Part shown: positions 34,087 through 42,717 of the stretch, in pieces | How the letters are laid out: every line of letters begins with the position of its first letter | How positions within the stretch are numbered: the first letter of the stretch is position 1 | Origin: Agromyces aureus | Lineage (GTDB): Bacteria > Actinomycetota > Actinomycetes > Actinomycetales > Microbacteriaceae | Assembly: GCF_001660485.1 (NCBI RefSeq) | Contig: NZ_CP013979.1 | Coordinates: 310,001 to 374,000, forward strand | DNA: 64,000 bases | Direction of reading: 5' to 3' | Program-made: the position numbers and the translations under genes | The notes under the pieces: model-generated | What the model was told of the DNA's origin: nothing | The model's database searches: none | The model's input: only the letters and a program-made list of their open reading frames with translations

Positions 34087-37000
34087 ATGATCGAGACCTG
34101 GCGCCTCGCCGAATCGGCGGCCGAGCGGGGGCCCGTCGCGGGCTACGGCGGATCAGACACCGAACTCGCGTCGTTGCGATGGAACCGATGGCAGCAACTG
34201 CCGGTGTTCAGGGACGATCGGCTCAGCCGTGAGGAGAAGGTGGCCCCGCTGGGCGTGACCACCGAAGAACTCCTCGGCCTGCTCGGATCGGTGCCCGCCG
34301 ATGGCGAGGCGGCATCGGAGGGGGCCTGGCCGGACTGGCTGACGTCGTTCCGCGAGCTCTGGACGATCGGCGCCTCCGTCGAAGGCGACGTCGAGGCGGA
34401 CTCCTTCGGCATGTTCGAGGTCGTGCGACCGCTGGTGCTCGGCGCCCAGGCGCAGCTCCGCGAACGACTGCGCGTCAGGAGCGCTCGCAGTGCATGCCCC
34501 GAGGCGCTTGCGAAGAGCCTCGTGCAGGCGCTCGCCTCCGCGCTGCCGGTCAACGACATCTCGTCGGTCTGCAGTCGCACCATGATCCTCGAGGTGAACA
34601 TCGCCCGCGAGGAGGGCTCCCTGTCGGGTGCGACGTCGGAAGAACGCTTCGCGGCATATGTCGAGACGCTGCGCTCGCCGTCGTCCCGGCTCGAGATCCT
34701 GCGCGAATACCCGGTCATGGCCAGGGCCGTCACGGAACGACTGCGCTTCTGGATCGAGCGGAGCACCGACTTCGCGGAGGCCTTCCTCGACGATCTCCCC
34801 GCGATCGCCGATCGCTTCTGGGGCGGGCGCACTCCGAGCTCGCTCCATGTCGAGTTCGGTGGCGGCGACAGCCACCGCGAGGGTCGGTCCGTCGCGATCG
34901 TCGAGACGGATCTCGGGCGTGTGGTCTACAAGCCGCGGCGCAACGATCTCGACCAGGCGTTCGATGCGGTCATCGCGTGGTTCAACTCGACCCATCCCCG
35001 CTACGAGCTGCGAGCGGTGCGCCACGTCGCGAGAGACGATCACGGCTGGTTCGAATTCGTCGACGGCGACGCCGCCACCGACATCGACGGCGCCGACCGG
35101 TACGCCTGGCGGCTCGGCGCGCTCACGGCCCTGCTCCACTTCCTCCGCGCGACCGACTTCCACTACGAGAACATCGTCGCCGTCGGCGACCATCCGATCG
35201 CCGTCGACCTGGAGGCGCTCCTCCACGTCGACAAGGAAGCGGCATCCGTCGGCAACGCCATGGTCCGCAACGTCGCGACCGAGTTCCTGACCGCATCGGT
35301 GTACTCGATCGGGGTACTGCCGACCAAGCTCGTGGCGACCGTCGACGGCAAGGCCGTGATGACCGACATCAGCGCGATCGGAGCGCGCGGCGACCAGAAC
35401 GGGATCATCGCGGTGCCCTTGGTGCATGGCGACGGAACCGACGAGGTGCGCATGGAATCCGGCGTTCCGGTGATGCCCTCGCGGCCGAACTCGCCGAGAG
35501 GCGAGGGCGAGCGATTCAACATCGTCGAACGCGAGTCGGCGTTCACCGAGGGCTTCTCCACCGCCTTCGCGAGCGTGATGGACGGCAAGTCCGACTGGCT
35601 GCGCGAAGGCGGACTCCTCGACGGGTTCCTCGATACCAGGAGCCGGTTCATCTCCCGGCCCACCGCGCTCTACGGCAAGGTCCTGATCGACTCGTATCAT
35701 CCGGACTTCATGCGCGACGCCCTCGACCGGACGATGTGCCTCGGCAAGCTGCTGGGAGGCTATGTCGGCCGACCGGACCGGGCGCAGATGATCCGCGCCG
35801 AGATCGCGGACCTCACGGTCGGCGACATCCCGTTCTTCGAGGTCCGCGCGTCCGACGGCGTGGTGCTCCACGGGCTCGATGATCACGAGGTGGGTCGGCG
35901 AGAGCTCGCCCCCCTTCCTGCGGTGAGGGAGTTCGTGGCTCGCACGAGCCAAGCCGACCTCGCGCCGCAGTTGCGCGTGATCCGCTACACGTTCGCGTCT
36001 GCGCGCATCAGGGAGGGCGACCAGCCGTCGTCGCCTCAGCCGGCCGAGGAGTTCAAGGGGGTCGTCTCGCCCGACGGCAAGCGATCCGCGGCCGTCGAGG
36101 TGGCCGACGCGATCATCGACCTCTCGGTGACCGACGGCGAACAGCGCGGGTGGTTCGGGCTCGGCTTCGTCAGCGAGCGGTGGTGGAATCTGGCGGCGCT
36201 CGGCGTCGACCTCTACTCCGGAACATCGGGTATCGCCATGGCGCTCGCGACCATCGGGGAGTTCCACGCCCCGGCGAGGAAGGTTGCCGTCGAGTTGTTC
36301 GACCAGTTGGCGGAGACCGCCCGATCCGTCTCGACGCTCGCGATGCTCGACGTCGCCCCCGAGAAGCGGACCGGCTTCGACTCCGGCGCGTTCGGCCTGC
36401 TCTCCGGCCTCATCTACGCGCTCTCCCATGGCGCCGTCCGATACGGCGACGACGAACTGCGCGCCGCGGCCGAGGAGCTGATCCCGGCATTGCGGATCCT
36501 CGTCATGGAGGACGCGCACCACGACGTCGTCGCCGGGAACGCCGGTGCGATCCTGAGCCTGCTCAGCCTGGCCGAGGCGGGCGACAGCCCGGATGCACTC
36601 GAACTCTCGCGCCTGTGCGCCACGCAGCTCCTCGCCGCGGCGACCATCGATGGCGACGCGATGTCCTGGCCGTCCGCCTTCAACGCCTCCCCACTCGTCG
36701 GGCTCTCCCACGGGGCGGTCGGCGTGGCACTCGCGCTCAGTCGCCTCCGCGAGCAGATCGGGGATCCCGATGGGGAGTACACCCGCGCGATCGAGGGGGC
36801 GCTGGCATTCGAGCGGCAGCATCACGATCCCTCGACGGGCGACTGGGCCGACCTGAGGGACGAGAGCATCGGTGCGCAGTTCCAGATGCGCGCGTGGTGC
36901 CACGGCAGCCCCGGCGCTGTGCTCGCCCGCGCGGAGCTGCTGGGTTCAGGACTGTCCGAACCCCTCGAGTCGGCCGTCGTCGAGGAGATCGCAGCCGGCG

Positions 37001-37365
37001 TGCGTGCGACCCAGGAATCCATCGGCGTCACGACCGGCCTCCCCTTCGGCCAGGGCAGCGACTGCCTCTGCCATGGCGACATCGGGAACCTCGTCATCGC
37101 CGAGACGGTCGCCAGGACCTGGGGCGAGCGGATCCCCGCGGATCGCGAGGTGCGCGAGCGCGCCTGGTCGGCCATTCTCGCGAGGGCCGAGGAACGGGGC
37201 TGGCAATGCGGCATCCCGAGCGATGCCGAGACCCCCGGACTCATGACGGGACTCAGCGGCATCGCCTGGGGGCTGGCCTTCTCGGCGGATCCCGAGCATG
37301 AGCCGAACATCCTCGCACTCGAAGGTCCGGGCGTGCTGGCGAGGCGGAACGGGCACGGCGAATGA
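34087..37365 (+). CDS. lanM: Class II lanthipeptide synthetase LanM
   Basis: Dehydrates Ser/Thr and closes thioether rings in the precursors. The 1092 residues have the LanM layout: a kinase-like dehydratase (about 150-640; VYKPRRNDLDQAF near 280 and DFHYENIVAVGDHPIAVDLEAL near 357) and a LanC-type cyclase (about 710-1080). The cyclase shows LSHGAVGVALA (His875), the zinc ligand Cys938 in WCHGSPG and Cys995-His996 in CLCHGDIGN. The ATG at 34087 has an AAGGGGAAG site. A single synthetase serves both precursors; known two-component loci often carry two. The stop overlaps the next gene by ATGA. Confidence 0.95.
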   Translation: MIETWRLAESAAERGPVAGYGGSDTELASLRWNRWQQLPVFRDDRLSREEKVAPLGVTTEELLGLLGSVPADGEAASEGAWPDWLTSFRELWTIGASVEGDVEADSFGMFEVVRPLVLGAQAQLRERLRVRSARSACPEALAKSLVQALASALPVNDISSVCSRTMILEVNIAREEGSLSGATSEERFAAYVETLRSPSSRLEILREYPVMARAVTERLRFWIERSTDFAEAFLDDLPAIADRFWGGRTPSSLHVEFGGGDSHREGRSVAIVETDLGRVVYKPRRNDLDQAFDAVIAWFNSTHPRYELRAVRHVARDDHGWFEFVDGDAATDIDGADRYAWRLGALTALLHFLRATDFHYENIVAVGDHPIAVDLEALLHVDKEAASVGNAMVRNVATEFLTASVYSIGVLPTKLVATVDGKAVMTDISAIGARGDQNGIIAVPLVHGDGTDEVRMESGVPVMPSRPNSPRGEGERFNIVERESAFTEGFSTAFASVMDGKSDWLREGGLLDGFLDTRSRFISRPTALYGKVLIDSYHPDFMRDALDRTMCLGKLLGGYVGRPDRAQMIRAEIADLTVGDIPFFEVRASDGVVLHGLDDHEVGRRELAPLPAVREFVARTSQADLAPQLRVIRYTFASARIREGDQPSSPQPAEEFKGVVSPDGKRSAAVEVADAIIDLSVTDGEQRGWFGLGFVSERWWNLAALGVDLYSGTSGIAMALATIGEFHAPARKVAVELFDQLAETARSVSTLAMLDVAPEKRTGFDSGAFGLLSGLIYALSHGAVRYGDDELRAAAEELIPALRILVMEDAHHDVVAGNAGAILSLLSLAEAGDSPDALELSRLCATQLLAAATIDGDAMSWPSAFNASPLVGLSHGAVGVALALSRLREQIGDPDGEYTRAIEGALAFERQHHDPSTGDWADLRDESIGAQFQMRAWCHGSPGAVLARAELLGSGLSEPLESAVVEEIAAGVRATQESIGVTTGLPFGQGSDCLCHGDIGNLVIAETVARTWGERIPADREVRERAWSAILARAEERGWQCGIPSDAETPGLMTGLSGIAWGLAFSADPEHEPNILALEGPGVLARRNGHGE

Positions 37366-37772
37366 CGGTGACGCCCCTCGCGACGCCCGGGATCGTCGAC
37401 TTCGAGCTCAGGATCCATCGCCGATGGATCGTCGCCGCGGCCCTCGCCCTCACGGCGTGCGGGCTGTATCTCAGCATGATGCCGATGGCGACGAGCGCCC
37501 AGGTGGCCATCATCGCCGCGCACGACGAGCGGATCAGGTTCGGCGGACTGCAACTGCCTCACGTCGAACCCGACGACGAGATCGGCCTGACCACCTCCGT
37601 CGGGTCGTTCCGGGGCCGGGTGCTCTCGACCTCGCCGATTCCGGACTCGAACGCGATCGAGGTCACGATCCGCCTCGAGGACCGCCCGTCCACGCTGCCC
37701 GAACTCGGCTCCTCGGCGATCGCGAAGTTCCCCGAACAGCCCTTCATCCAGGTTCTGGTGCAACGACGATGA
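37362..37772 (+). CDS. Short HlyD-like membrane-anchored protein
   Basis: A 136-residue protein coupled by 4-nt overlaps to lanM before it and lanT after it. One transmembrane helix (about 22-42; WIVAAALALTACGLYLSM) is followed by about 90 extracytoplasmic residues, IGLTTSVGSFRGRVLSTSP and IEVTIRLEDRPSTLPELGSSA. These resemble the last beta-barrel part of HlyD-type adaptor proteins, but the coiled-coil and lipoyl parts are missing. I infer that it is an accessory of LanT. A reduced adaptor or an immunity protein are both possible. No close family is recognised. Confidence 0.7.
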   Translation: MTVTPLATPGIVDFELRIHRRWIVAAALALTACGLYLSMMPMATSAQVAIIAAHDERIRFGGLQLPHVEPDDEIGLTTSVGSFRGRVLSTSPIPDSNAIEVTIRLEDRPSTLPELGSSAIAKFPEQPFIQVLVQRR

Positions 37773-39928
37773 CCGAACCTCGGCGTCGGCCGCGCAAGAT
37801 CCGAGCGGTCGTCCAGTCGACCGTTGCCGAGTGCGGGCCCGCGTGCCTGGCGATGGTCGCGACCGCGCTCGGCCGCTACACCTCCATCCGCGAGATCCGC
37901 GGTCAGATCGATACGGGTCGAGATGGCGCCAGCATGCGCCAGCTGGCCGAATTCGCCCGCTCCAACGGCTTCGATGCGCGCGCGTACCGGGTCCAGTCCG
38001 CCGAGGACCTGACGCAGGTTCCGCTGCCCGCGATCTCTCCGTGGAAGCGCAGCCACTTCGTCGTGGTCGAGCGCCTGGATCGTGACTCGGTCAGCATCGT
38101 CGACCCTGCACTCGGGCGTTCGTCGGTCACGCCCGAGGAGTTCTGGGAGGACTTCGGCCGTGCGGCCCTCGTCCTGACCCCGAACGAGTCCTTCGTGCGG
38201 GTGCCGAGGCCGCCGTTGAACTTCCTGAGGTTCGTGCGCCCGTACATTCCGCGGTCGCCGTTCCGCATCGGGGCGATCGCCGTCCTGGCGCTGCTCCTGT
38301 TCGGGCTCGTGCTCGTTCCGCCGGCGATCATGCAGTACATCTTCGACAGCGTGATCCCGGGCGACGAGCCATCGGCGCTCGGGCCGATCCTCTTCGGCGT
38401 GGCGCTGCTCGGGGTCGCCTACCTCGCCTCGTTCCTCGTGAGGTCCGAGCTGCTCCTGTGGCTCGAGACGAGGCTCGACGCCTCCCTCATGGGCGACTTC
38501 CTGCAGCATCTGCTCGCACTGCCGTACAAGTACTTCCAGGTTCGGCAATTGGGCGACATCCTCGTGCGCGTCTCGAGCACCGCCTACGTTCGCGACGTCC
38601 TGAGCAGCCGACTGCTCTCGCTGATGATCGACTCGCTCTTCGTGATCGGGTACGTGTTCGTCATCTCGTTGCAGTCCACGGCGCTCGCGCTCGTGGTTCT
38701 CGTCATCGCGGCGATCCAGATCGCCGTCGTCCTGTCTGCGACGCGGCGGGCGCAGGCGCTCACCGAGCGCGAGCTCGCCGAGATGTCGAACGCGCAGAGC
38801 GTCCTGCTCGAGACCGTGAGCGGGATCGAGATGGTCAAGAGCACCGGCCTCGAGGACGAGGCGCTTCGGCGCTGGTCCGTCGACTTCACGAAGCAGCTGC
38901 AGGCGTCGGTGGGTCGGCGGCGACTCGACAACCTCGTCTCAGGACTTCTCGCGGGGGTCGGCTACCTCACCCCGGTCCTCTTCCTCATCGTCGCGTCGGT
39001 GTTCGTGCTGACGCGGGAGATCACGGTCGGGCAAGCCGTGAGCCTCAACGTGCTCGCCGGAGCGGCCCTCGCTCCGATCGCGGCGCTCGGGGCTGCCCTG
39101 CAGTCGCTCCTGACCGCGAGGGTCCATCTCGAGCGGTTGCGCGACATCCTCGACGAGCCGAGCGAGGAGGTGGGCGCAGACCTGCCGCCGGCCGAGATCT
39201 CCGGCGCGGTGCAGGTCTCGGGGGTGAGCTTCGCCTACGGCTCCAACACATCGAACGTGCTCGAGGACGTGAGCTTCGACGTGAGGCCGGGCGAGTTCAT
39301 CGCGATCATCGGGCCGAGCGGATCGGGCAAGAGCACGCTGGCGAGGGTGCTCGTCGGACTCCTGAGACCGACCGAGGGCACGGTCGGGTTCGACGGCACC
39401 GGGCTCGGAAGCATGAACCTGCGCAGCGTGCGCAAGCAGCTCGGCATCGTCACCCAGGCGTCCGATGCGGTGAGCGGCACCTTGCGCTCGAACATCCGGT
39501 TCGGTCGTCTGTGGATCACCGACGAGGCCGTCGTGCACGCGGCGACGATGGCGGGCCTCGCGGGCGACATCTCGCGCATGCCCCTCGGTCTGGAGACGCC
39601 GCTCGGTGAGGCGGGCCTCGGTCTCTCGGGCGGTCAGCTGCAACGCTTGGCGATCGCTCGAGCCGTCGCCGCGTCGCCCCGCATCCTGCTGATGGACGAG
39701 GCGACCAGCCACCTCGACGCGCGAACCGAGTACGAGGTCTGCCGCAACCTGGCGACGCTGGAATGCACGCGAGTGGTCATCGCGCACCGCCTGAGCACGA
39801 TCGTCGACGCCGACCGCATCCTCTACCTCCAGAACGGACGGGTCGAGCTCATGGGCCGGCACGACGAGCTGCTCTCCGAGCCCGGGTACGCCGACTTCTT
39901 CGCCCGACAGTCCTCCGCACTAGCCTGA
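37769..39928 (+). CDS. lanT: Peptidase-containing ABC exporter LanT
   Basis: Cleaves the leader and exports the mature peptides. The 719 residues have the classic order. The C39 protease (about 8-140) has catalytic Cys22 in AECGPACLA, His96 and Asp112. Six transmembrane helices run about 165-455. The ATPase (about 490-719) has Walker A GPSGSGKST, the signature LSGGQLQRLAIARA, Walker B ILLMDEATSHLD and the H-loop VIAHRLST. The start is ATG 37769, overlapping the upstream stop. The double-glycine sites of LanA1 and LanA2 suit this protease. Confidence 0.95.
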   Translation: MTEPRRRPRKIRAVVQSTVAECGPACLAMVATALGRYTSIREIRGQIDTGRDGASMRQLAEFARSNGFDARAYRVQSAEDLTQVPLPAISPWKRSHFVVVERLDRDSVSIVDPALGRSSVTPEEFWEDFGRAALVLTPNESFVRVPRPPLNFLRFVRPYIPRSPFRIGAIAVLALLLFGLVLVPPAIMQYIFDSVIPGDEPSALGPILFGVALLGVAYLASFLVRSELLLWLETRLDASLMGDFLQHLLALPYKYFQVRQLGDILVRVSSTAYVRDVLSSRLLSLMIDSLFVIGYVFVISLQSTALALVVLVIAAIQIAVVLSATRRAQALTERELAEMSNAQSVLLETVSGIEMVKSTGLEDEALRRWSVDFTKQLQASVGRRRLDNLVSGLLAGVGYLTPVLFLIVASVFVLTREITVGQAVSLNVLAGAALAPIAALGAALQSLLTARVHLERLRDILDEPSEEVGADLPPAEISGAVQVSGVSFAYGSNTSNVLEDVSFDVRPGEFIAIIGPSGSGKSTLARVLVGLLRPTEGTVGFDGTGLGSMNLRSVRKQLGIVTQASDAVSGTLRSNIRFGRLWITDEAVVHAATMAGLAGDISRMPLGLETPLGEAGLGLSGGQLQRLAIARAVAASPRILLMDEATSHLDARTEYEVCRNLATLECTRVVIAHRLSTIVDADRILYLQNGRVELMGRHDELLSEPGYADFFARQSSALA

Positions 39929-39959
39929 AGATCGAGAAGCCGACTGAATGGAGCAGCAC

Positions 39960-40136
39960 ATGATCAAGCCGATCGAGATCGTCATCGTGGCGGTCGCAAT
40001 CCTCGGATTCGTCGCGAACGCGGTGCTGTTCGGGGCAGCGCCGTTCACCTACCTGTTCTGGGTGGTCGCCATTCTCGCGCTCGTACCCGGGTGCGTGCGA
40101 TGGGTGCGCGCACGACGGGCCGCATCGAGGGAGTGA
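39960..40136 (+). CDS. 58-aa two-helix protein closing the lanthipeptide locus
   Basis: A small, mostly hydrophobic protein: helix 1 about 4-24 (IEIVIVAVAILGFVANAVLFG), helix 2 about 29-47, then a basic tail RWVRARRAASRE. The start is ATG 39960, 6 nt after GGAG; an ATG at 39948 is less well placed. TAGCCT in the last codons of lanT (39921-39926) may be its own -10. It lies 31 bp after lanT, so it could be a LanI-type immunity peptide. It could also be an unrelated small membrane protein. No homologue is recognised. Confidence 0.6.
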   Translation: MIKPIEIVIVAVAILGFVANAVLFGAAPFTYLFWVVAILALVPGCVRWVRARRAASRE

Positions 40137-40180
40137 GTCGGGTGCGGTCGGCACAGCTGACGGATGTCGCAGGGCCGGCG

Positions 40181-40186
40181 TAGGCT
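40181..40186 (+). promoter_or_regulatory. -10 box of the yjbR-like gene (leaderless)
   Basis: TAGGCT ends 7 nt before GTG 40194. Confidence 0.6.
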
Positions 40187-40193
40187 GCCCGGC

Positions 40194-40595
40194 GTGGAGC
40201 ATCCCCAGGTCGTCGACCCGCGGCATCCGCTCGTCGAACGCGTGCGGAGCCTGTGTCTCGCACTGCCCGAGGCCGTCGAGGTCCAGGCATGGGGGCGGCC
40301 GACGTTCCGCGCTGCGAAGCCCATCTTCACGTATGTGAGTGCCCACATGGAGCGGCCCTTCTCGATCGTCGTGAAGACCGATCCCGACGAGCATCGCGCG
40401 CTCGTGCAGGACGATCGCTTCTACGGCGTGCCGTACTTCGATCGCAACCACTGGGTGGGCACCGACCTCGACGCTGCGCACACCGACTGGCAGCTGCTCG
40501 CCGAGCTCATCGAGACGTCGTATCGACAGGTCGCCCTCAAGCGCCAGCTTGTCGCGCTCGATGCCCAGCGACCCGGTGCTGAGGGCTCGCTGTGA
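40194..40595 (+). CDS. MmcQ/YjbR family protein
   Basis: A 133-residue member of the YjbR (DUF419) family, a CyaY-like fold thought to bind DNA. The N-terminus VEHPQVVDPRHPLVERVRSL is followed by the conserved LPEAVEVQAWGRPTFRAAKP with the WG..TFR signature, FYGVPYFDRNHWVGTDLD and an end helix. The GTG at 40194 lies 7 nt from a TAGGCT box and is preferred over a frame extending a little upstream. The molecular role is unproven. Confidence 0.85.
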   Translation: MEHPQVVDPRHPLVERVRSLCLALPEAVEVQAWGRPTFRAAKPIFTYVSAHMERPFSIVVKTDPDEHRALVQDDRFYGVPYFDRNHWVGTDLDAAHTDWQLLAELIETSYRQVALKRQLVALDAQRPGAEGSL

Positions 40596-40703
40596 ACCAT
40601 CGGGGTGGCCTTCGCTCGATTGGCGCGAGCGCACGGTCTGGGATAGAGTAACGGGGTTGCCTGCTGCTGGACACAGCCCAGAAGACGACACAATTGAAGA
40701 TCT

Positions 40704-40776
40704 GCGCCCGTAGCTCAACGGATAGAGCATCTGACTACGGATCAGAAGGTTGGGGGTTCGAATCCCTCCGGGCGCA
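40704..40776 (+). tRNA. tRNA-Arg (anticodon ACG)
   Basis: The acceptor stem GCGCCCG pairs with CGGGCGC, discriminator A. The anticodon loop is CTACGGA with ACG (read as ICG), and the T-loop is GGTTCGAATCC. The 73-nt gene is preceded by TAGAGT at 40644-40649 and followed by a terminator. Confidence 0.96.
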
Positions 40777-40808
40777 CTTGCATTGCAAGAGAACTGGTTG
40801 AGACAGTA

Positions 40809-40840
40809 CAGAAGGCCCCGTCGCAAGACGGGGCCTTCTG
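40809..40840 (+). terminator. Terminator after tRNA-Arg
   Basis: Perfect 14-bp arms (40809-40822, 40827-40840) with a GCAA loop, followed by CTTTC. It also lies just past the convergent acidic-protein gene. Confidence 0.9.
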
Positions 40841-40859
40841 CTTTCGGCTCGTGCGCCGA

Positions 40860-41201
40860 TCACCCCGACGGGTTGTCGATGGGTGCGCCTTCGGGGTCGG
40901 TTCCGTCGTCGAGGTTCACGTCTTCGGGCCGCGTCGGCTCGGCGCTCTTCGGCAGGCCTGAGCTCTCGCCTTGCTCGGCACCGGCGTTCCGGCCCTCGTC
41001 GTCGCCGCCTACGGTGTTCCGGCCCTCGTCGTCGGGATCGCCGCCCGAGGCGGTGTCGGTGTCCTCGTGCGGGTCTTCGGTGGCGTGGCCAGTGGGCGTG
41101 CCGTCGCCGAGCTGCTCGGTGTAGCGCTTGCGTTCCTCGGAGATGTCCGTCGACCCGTCAGGGGAGTCCGACGGCAGCGTGGGGGGGTCGATGTCGCTCA
41201 T
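40860..41201 (-). CDS. Acidic low-complexity protein, unknown
   Basis: A 113-residue, very acidic protein rich in Asp, Glu, Pro, Gly and Thr. It has a KRYTEQLGDGTP segment near residue 30 and a repeated DDEGRN unit (about residues 58-75) encoded by a short DNA repeat. It contains no hydrophobic core, so it is probably disordered and cytoplasmic. The start is ATG 41201, 7 nt after a TACGGT box, so leaderless. A longer frame upstream would cross that box. I recognise no family. Confidence 0.65.
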   Translation of the reverse strand: MSDIDPPTLPSDSPDGSTDISEERKRYTEQLGDGTPTGHATEDPHEDTDTASGGDPDDEGRNTVGGDDEGRNAGAEQGESSGLPKSAEPTRPEDVNLDDGTDPEGAPIDNPSG

Positions 41202-41208
41202 GAGCCCG

Positions 41209-41214
41209 ACCGTA
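41209..41214 (-). promoter_or_regulatory. -10 box of the acidic-protein gene (leaderless)
   Basis: TACGGT on the minus strand, 7 nt from ATG 41201. Confidence 0.55.
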
Positions 41215-41274
41215 CGCCCGCGACGCAGTCGTCGCCACGGGCTTGACACGCGTCGCCGAGGGCTTGAACGGGTA

Positions 41275-41302
41275 AGGCCCCCGATCAGCAGATCGGGGGC
41301 CT
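41275..41302 (-). terminator. Terminator downstream of the TSUP gene
   Basis: Twelve-bp arms AGGCCCCCGATC / GATCGGGGGCCT (41275-41286, 41291-41302) with an AGCA loop, 59 nt past the stop of the permease gene. Confidence 0.75.
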
Positions 41303-41360
41303 CTGTTCGAGTGATGCGAGCGAGCGGATGCCGCGGGGCGGCCGTCGCGCGTGCGTCGGG

Positions 41361-42320
41361 TCAGCGGTTCTCGCCGCCCGACGGCCCGGCGTTCTCGGCG
41401 ACCAGTCGCTCGTCGCCGCCGTCGGCCTCGATGGAGGACGCGGCGAGCTCGGCCTCGAGTCGGCGGTCGGCGCGCAGCGTTCGGACCGCGTAGGCCACGG
41501 CTGCAGCCCAGATCACGGCGATGGCGATGAGCACCGAGTTCGTGACGAGCGGCGACGCCTCGGTCACGATGAGGATCGTGCGGGCGTTCGTGAAGACGAT
41601 CAGGCCGCCGACGAGCGAGCCGAGCAGGCGCGGGGGCAGCTTGCGCACGAGCCAGGCGGCGAGCGGTGCAGCGAGCACGCCGCCGATGAGGAGCGCGAGC
41701 ACCCAGCCGAGGTCGAAGCCCTCGGCGCCGAGGCCGATGAAGAAGCCGATGCTGGCGGCGACCGAGACGAGGAACTCGCTCGTGTCGATCGAGCCGATGA
41801 CCTTTCGGGGCTCGATACGGCCCGACGCGAGCAGGGCGGGCGTGCCGACCGGGCCCCAGCCGCCGCCGCCGGTGGCGTCGAGGAATCCGCCGATGAGGCC
41901 GACCGGTGCGAGGAACCGCAGGCGAAGCGGCTTGGCCGAATCGACCTTGGGCAGCGCGCGGAACGTGAAGCGCACGAGCAGGTAGACGCCCAGGGCGAGC
42001 AGGATGCCGGCCATGAGCGGCTTCGCGGCATCCGTCGACAGCGACGACAGCACGGTCGCGCCGAGGAACGCGCCGATCGCGCCCGGGATGCCGATGCGGA
42101 GCACGACCTTCCAGTCGACGTTGCCGAAGCGCCAGTGCGAGGCGCCGGAGGCCAGGGTCGTGCCGATCTCGGCGAGGTGCACCGAGGCGCTGGCCGCGGC
42201 GGGGTTCGCGCCGATCGCGAGCAGCAGCGTGGTCGACGTGACGCCGTACGCCATGCCGAGCGCGCCGTCGACGAGTTGGGCGGCGAACCCGACGAGCGCC
42301 AGGAGGACGAGGGTCTGCAT
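41361..42320 (-). CDS. TauE/SafE family (TSUP) permease
   Basis: A 319-residue membrane protein of the TSUP family, whose members export sulfite, sulfoacetate or similar anions. It has eight to nine helices. The family repeats appear as LVDGALGMAYGVTSTTLLLA near the N-terminus, and again as GGFLDATGGGGWGPVGTPALL in the middle. The loop RTLRADRRLEAELAASS lies at the C-terminal end. ATG 42320 is used because AGAAGG lies 4 nt upstream; the GTG just before it is closer to that site. It diverges from the DUF998 gene. The substrate is unknown. Confidence 0.88.
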   Translation of the reverse strand: MQTLVLLALVGFAAQLVDGALGMAYGVTSTTLLLAIGANPAAASASVHLAEIGTTLASGASHWRFGNVDWKVVLRIGIPGAIGAFLGATVLSSLSTDAAKPLMAGILLALGVYLLVRFTFRALPKVDSAKPLRLRFLAPVGLIGGFLDATGGGGWGPVGTPALLASGRIEPRKVIGSIDTSEFLVSVAASIGFFIGLGAEGFDLGWVLALLIGGVLAAPLAAWLVRKLPPRLLGSLVGGLIVFTNARTILIVTEASPLVTNSVLIAIAVIWAAAVAYAVRTLRADRRLEAELAASSIEADGGDERLVAENAGPSGGENR

Positions 42321-42717
42321 CACGCCTTCTTTCCGAGTAGGGAGTCCCTGAATGGGAACGGATCAGCCGCGAATCTATGGGGGTCGCGCGGAGCCGACAA
42401 CCGACATGTCGAACCAAGTCCGTTCGTGACGAAGCACGTCGTCACATGGGAATTCGCTGTCCGGCGGTCCGACGCGGTGGTTGCCGGTCTCCGGCCGACT
42501 CGAACGCGCTCGGCTCGGTTCCGACCGACGCTGCGCGCATGGCCGTCGAGGTGCGGAGATCGGTCTCCGGATCCTGTGGATTCGCTGTGCAGCATCCCTC
42601 GCGATGCTGCCGGATCTTTGCAGTACCGGTCTCGCCGGTTACGCTCGGTGGAACTTGTGATGGAACGCCGACCGCGAAGGCTCGGGACATGGCCGCACGG
42701 TTCTCAGGGGGTCTGGG
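42321..42717 (+). promoter_or_regulatory. Intergenic region with hairpin and promoter of the DUF998 gene
   Basis: This 397-bp gap has no convincing gene. It holds a hairpin with 8-bp arms GCAGCATC / GATGCTGC (42589-42610) and, 6 bp later, TTTGCA (42617-42622) and TACGCT (42640-42645) spaced by 17 bp. That would start the DUF998 transcript near 42652 with a leader of about 65 nt. Confidence 0.5.

Noticed and set aside
34153..36903. A 916-codon frame opposite lanM
   Set aside because: Charged low-complexity product with no motif; antisense to well-supported LanM domains.
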